The notes below the pieces were generated by a model. The model searched no databases. It was not told the origin of the DNA and worked only from the letters and a program-made list of their open reading frames with translations. The translations under genes and the position numbers were made by a program. A DNA stretch of 6,598 nt, taken from positions 21,409 to 28,006 of the forward strand of contig DEDQ01000031.1 in NCBI GenBank assembly GCA_002350065.1. Reading direction: 5' to 3'. Origin of the DNA: Ruminococcus flavefaciens. Its GTDB lineage: Bacteria; Bacillota; Clostridia; Oscillospirales; Ruminococcaceae. Shown here one piece after another: positions 5,844 to 6,598 of this stretch; the first letter of the stretch is position 1, and the number at the start of each line of letters is the position of its first letter.

Positions 5844-6598
5844 ATGCCTATAAAGGTTGGAATGGTATCGCTCGGCTGCTCGAAAAATCTCGTAGACTCC
5901 GAGAGAATGTTATACAAGCTGCGCAAAAGCGGATTCGAGCTCGTTACCGAGCCCGGACTTGCCGATGTTGCGGTAGTCAATACCTGCGGCTTTATACAGT
6001 CGGCTAAGGAGGAGGCTATCGAGACTATCCTCGAGCTCGCAAAGCTCAAGGAGGACGGCACGCTCAAAAAGATAGTCGTAACAGGCTGCCTTGTTGAGAG
6101 ATACAAGGACGAAATTGCAGAGCAGTTTCCCGAGGCTGATGCTGTTATCGGCATCGGAGATACAAAGGATATCGTTGATGTGCTCAATGAAGTCATGAAG
6201 GACGAGCGAGTTCTCAGGTTCTCGCCCAAGCTCGACGCTGAGCTCTCAGGCGACAGGATAATATCAACTCTGCCGTTTTTCTCATACCTTAAAGTGGCGG
6301 AGGGCTGCTCTAACTGCTGCACATACTGCGCGATACCTCAGATACGCGGAAAATTCCGCAGCGTCCCCATGGAGGACGTCCTAAAAGAGGCAAACTGGCT
6401 CGCAGACAACGGCGTTACCGAGCTCATCGTCATCGCGCAGGATACCTCCCGCTACGGCGAGGATATATACGGCGAGTCGAAGCTGCCGGAGCTGCTGCGT
6501 GAGCTCTGCAAGATAGAAAAGCTGAAGTGGATACGCACGCTTTACTGCTATCCCGAGCGCATAACCGACGAGCTGCTCGACACTATCGCAAGCGAGCC
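5844..6598 (+). CDS. rimO: Ribosomal protein S12 methylthiotransferase RimO (5' part, cut by window edge)
   Basis: The frame stays open for 251 codons to the window end. Full RimO is about 440 residues, so the rest of the radical-SAM domain and the TRAM domain lie outside. RimO is an iron-sulfur radical-SAM enzyme that adds a methylthio group to a conserved aspartate of ribosomal protein S12. The N-terminal UPF0004 domain has its three cluster cysteines: Cys12 in VSLGCSKNLVDSE, Cys48 in NTCGF and Cys82 in TGCLVERY. The radical-SAM CX3CX2C motif is Cys155, Cys159 and Cys162 in EGCSNCCTYCAIPQIRG, with an extra Cys158. The opening SLGCSKNLVDSE separates RimO from the tRNA-modifying MiaB family, which has a YGCQMN-like motif. 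It begins 2 bases after the recX stop, so it is in the same transcript. Its nearest well-known clostridial neighbours (pgsA, cinA) may follow beyond the edge, but this cannot be seen. Confidence 0.96.
   Translation, partial: MPIKVGMVSLGCSKNLVDSERMLYKLRKSGFELVTEPGLADVAVVNTCGFIQSAKEEAIETILELAKLKEDGTLKKIVVTGCLVERYKDEIAEQFPEADAVIGIGDTKDIVDVLNEVMKDERVLRFSPKLDAELSGDRIISTLPFFSYLKVAEGCSNCCTYCAIPQIRGKFRSVPMEDVLKEANWLADNGVTELIVIAQDTSRYGEDIYGESKLPELLRELCKIEKLKWIRTLYCYPERITDELLDTIASE

Larger units (their letters stand above)
83..6598 (+). other. Predicted seven-gene operon: regulator-kinase-DUF1385-prmC-recA-recX-rimO
   Basis: All seven genes lie on the plus strand with junctions of -1, +16, -7, -8, -1 and +2 bases. 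I find no hairpin followed by a T-run at any junction, and no space for a conventional promoter between genes. Co-transcription is therefore likely, although internal promoters inside coding sequence cannot be excluded. The main promoter must lie at or before the left edge, because 1-82 is mostly hairpins and shows no convincing -35/-10 pair. The 3' end is outside the window. Confidence 0.75.

Noticed and set aside
5747..6322. Minus-strand open frame of 191 codons across recX and rimO.
   Set aside because: It is antisense to two clear genes, is Ser/Thr/Pro-rich without domain features, and has no convincing ribosome site.

Overview
This window is a single, tightly packed run of seven plus-strand genes, with only 82 bases of non-coding sequence at its left edge. 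The gene families, the two-component pair with clostridial-type kinase motifs, the heavy use of ATA, CTC and AGA/CGC codons, the moderate G+C content and the strong GGAGG ribosome sites together suggest a Clostridia member. An Oscillospiraceae / Ruminococcus-like gut bacterium is the most likely source. This is inferred from style and gene order, not from a database search.

Layout: positions 1-64 hold three tandem short hairpins that share a GGC-(AGA/AAA)-GCC core but have different, still complementary, outer stems. They end just before the ribosome site of the first gene. An OmpR/PhoB-type response regulator (83-784, TTG start) follows, then its membrane histidine kinase (784-2190), a DUF1385/YqhQ-family polytopic membrane protein (2207-3163), prmC (3157-4020), recA (4013-5206), recX (5206-5841) and the first 251 codons of rimO (from 5844), which runs off the right edge.

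Junctions are -1, +16, -7, -8, -1 and +2 bases, so nothing between the genes can hold an ordinary promoter or terminator. The simplest reading is one transcript with strong translational coupling. It would join an envelope-facing signalling pair, an uncharacterised membrane protein, translation-factor modification (PrmC methylates release factors; RimO methylthiolates ribosomal protein S12) and homologous recombination (RecA and its modulator RecX). No SOS (LexA-type) operator is visible in front of recA, so recA control here may differ from the textbook case.

Most of the window is housekeeping. The parts least explained by known biology are the leader hairpin array, the coupling of a two-component system to DUF1385-prmC-recA, the DUF1385 protein with its conserved His/Cys motifs, and the lysine-rich N-terminal extension of RecA. 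I see no mobile element, CRISPR array, tRNA or rRNA.
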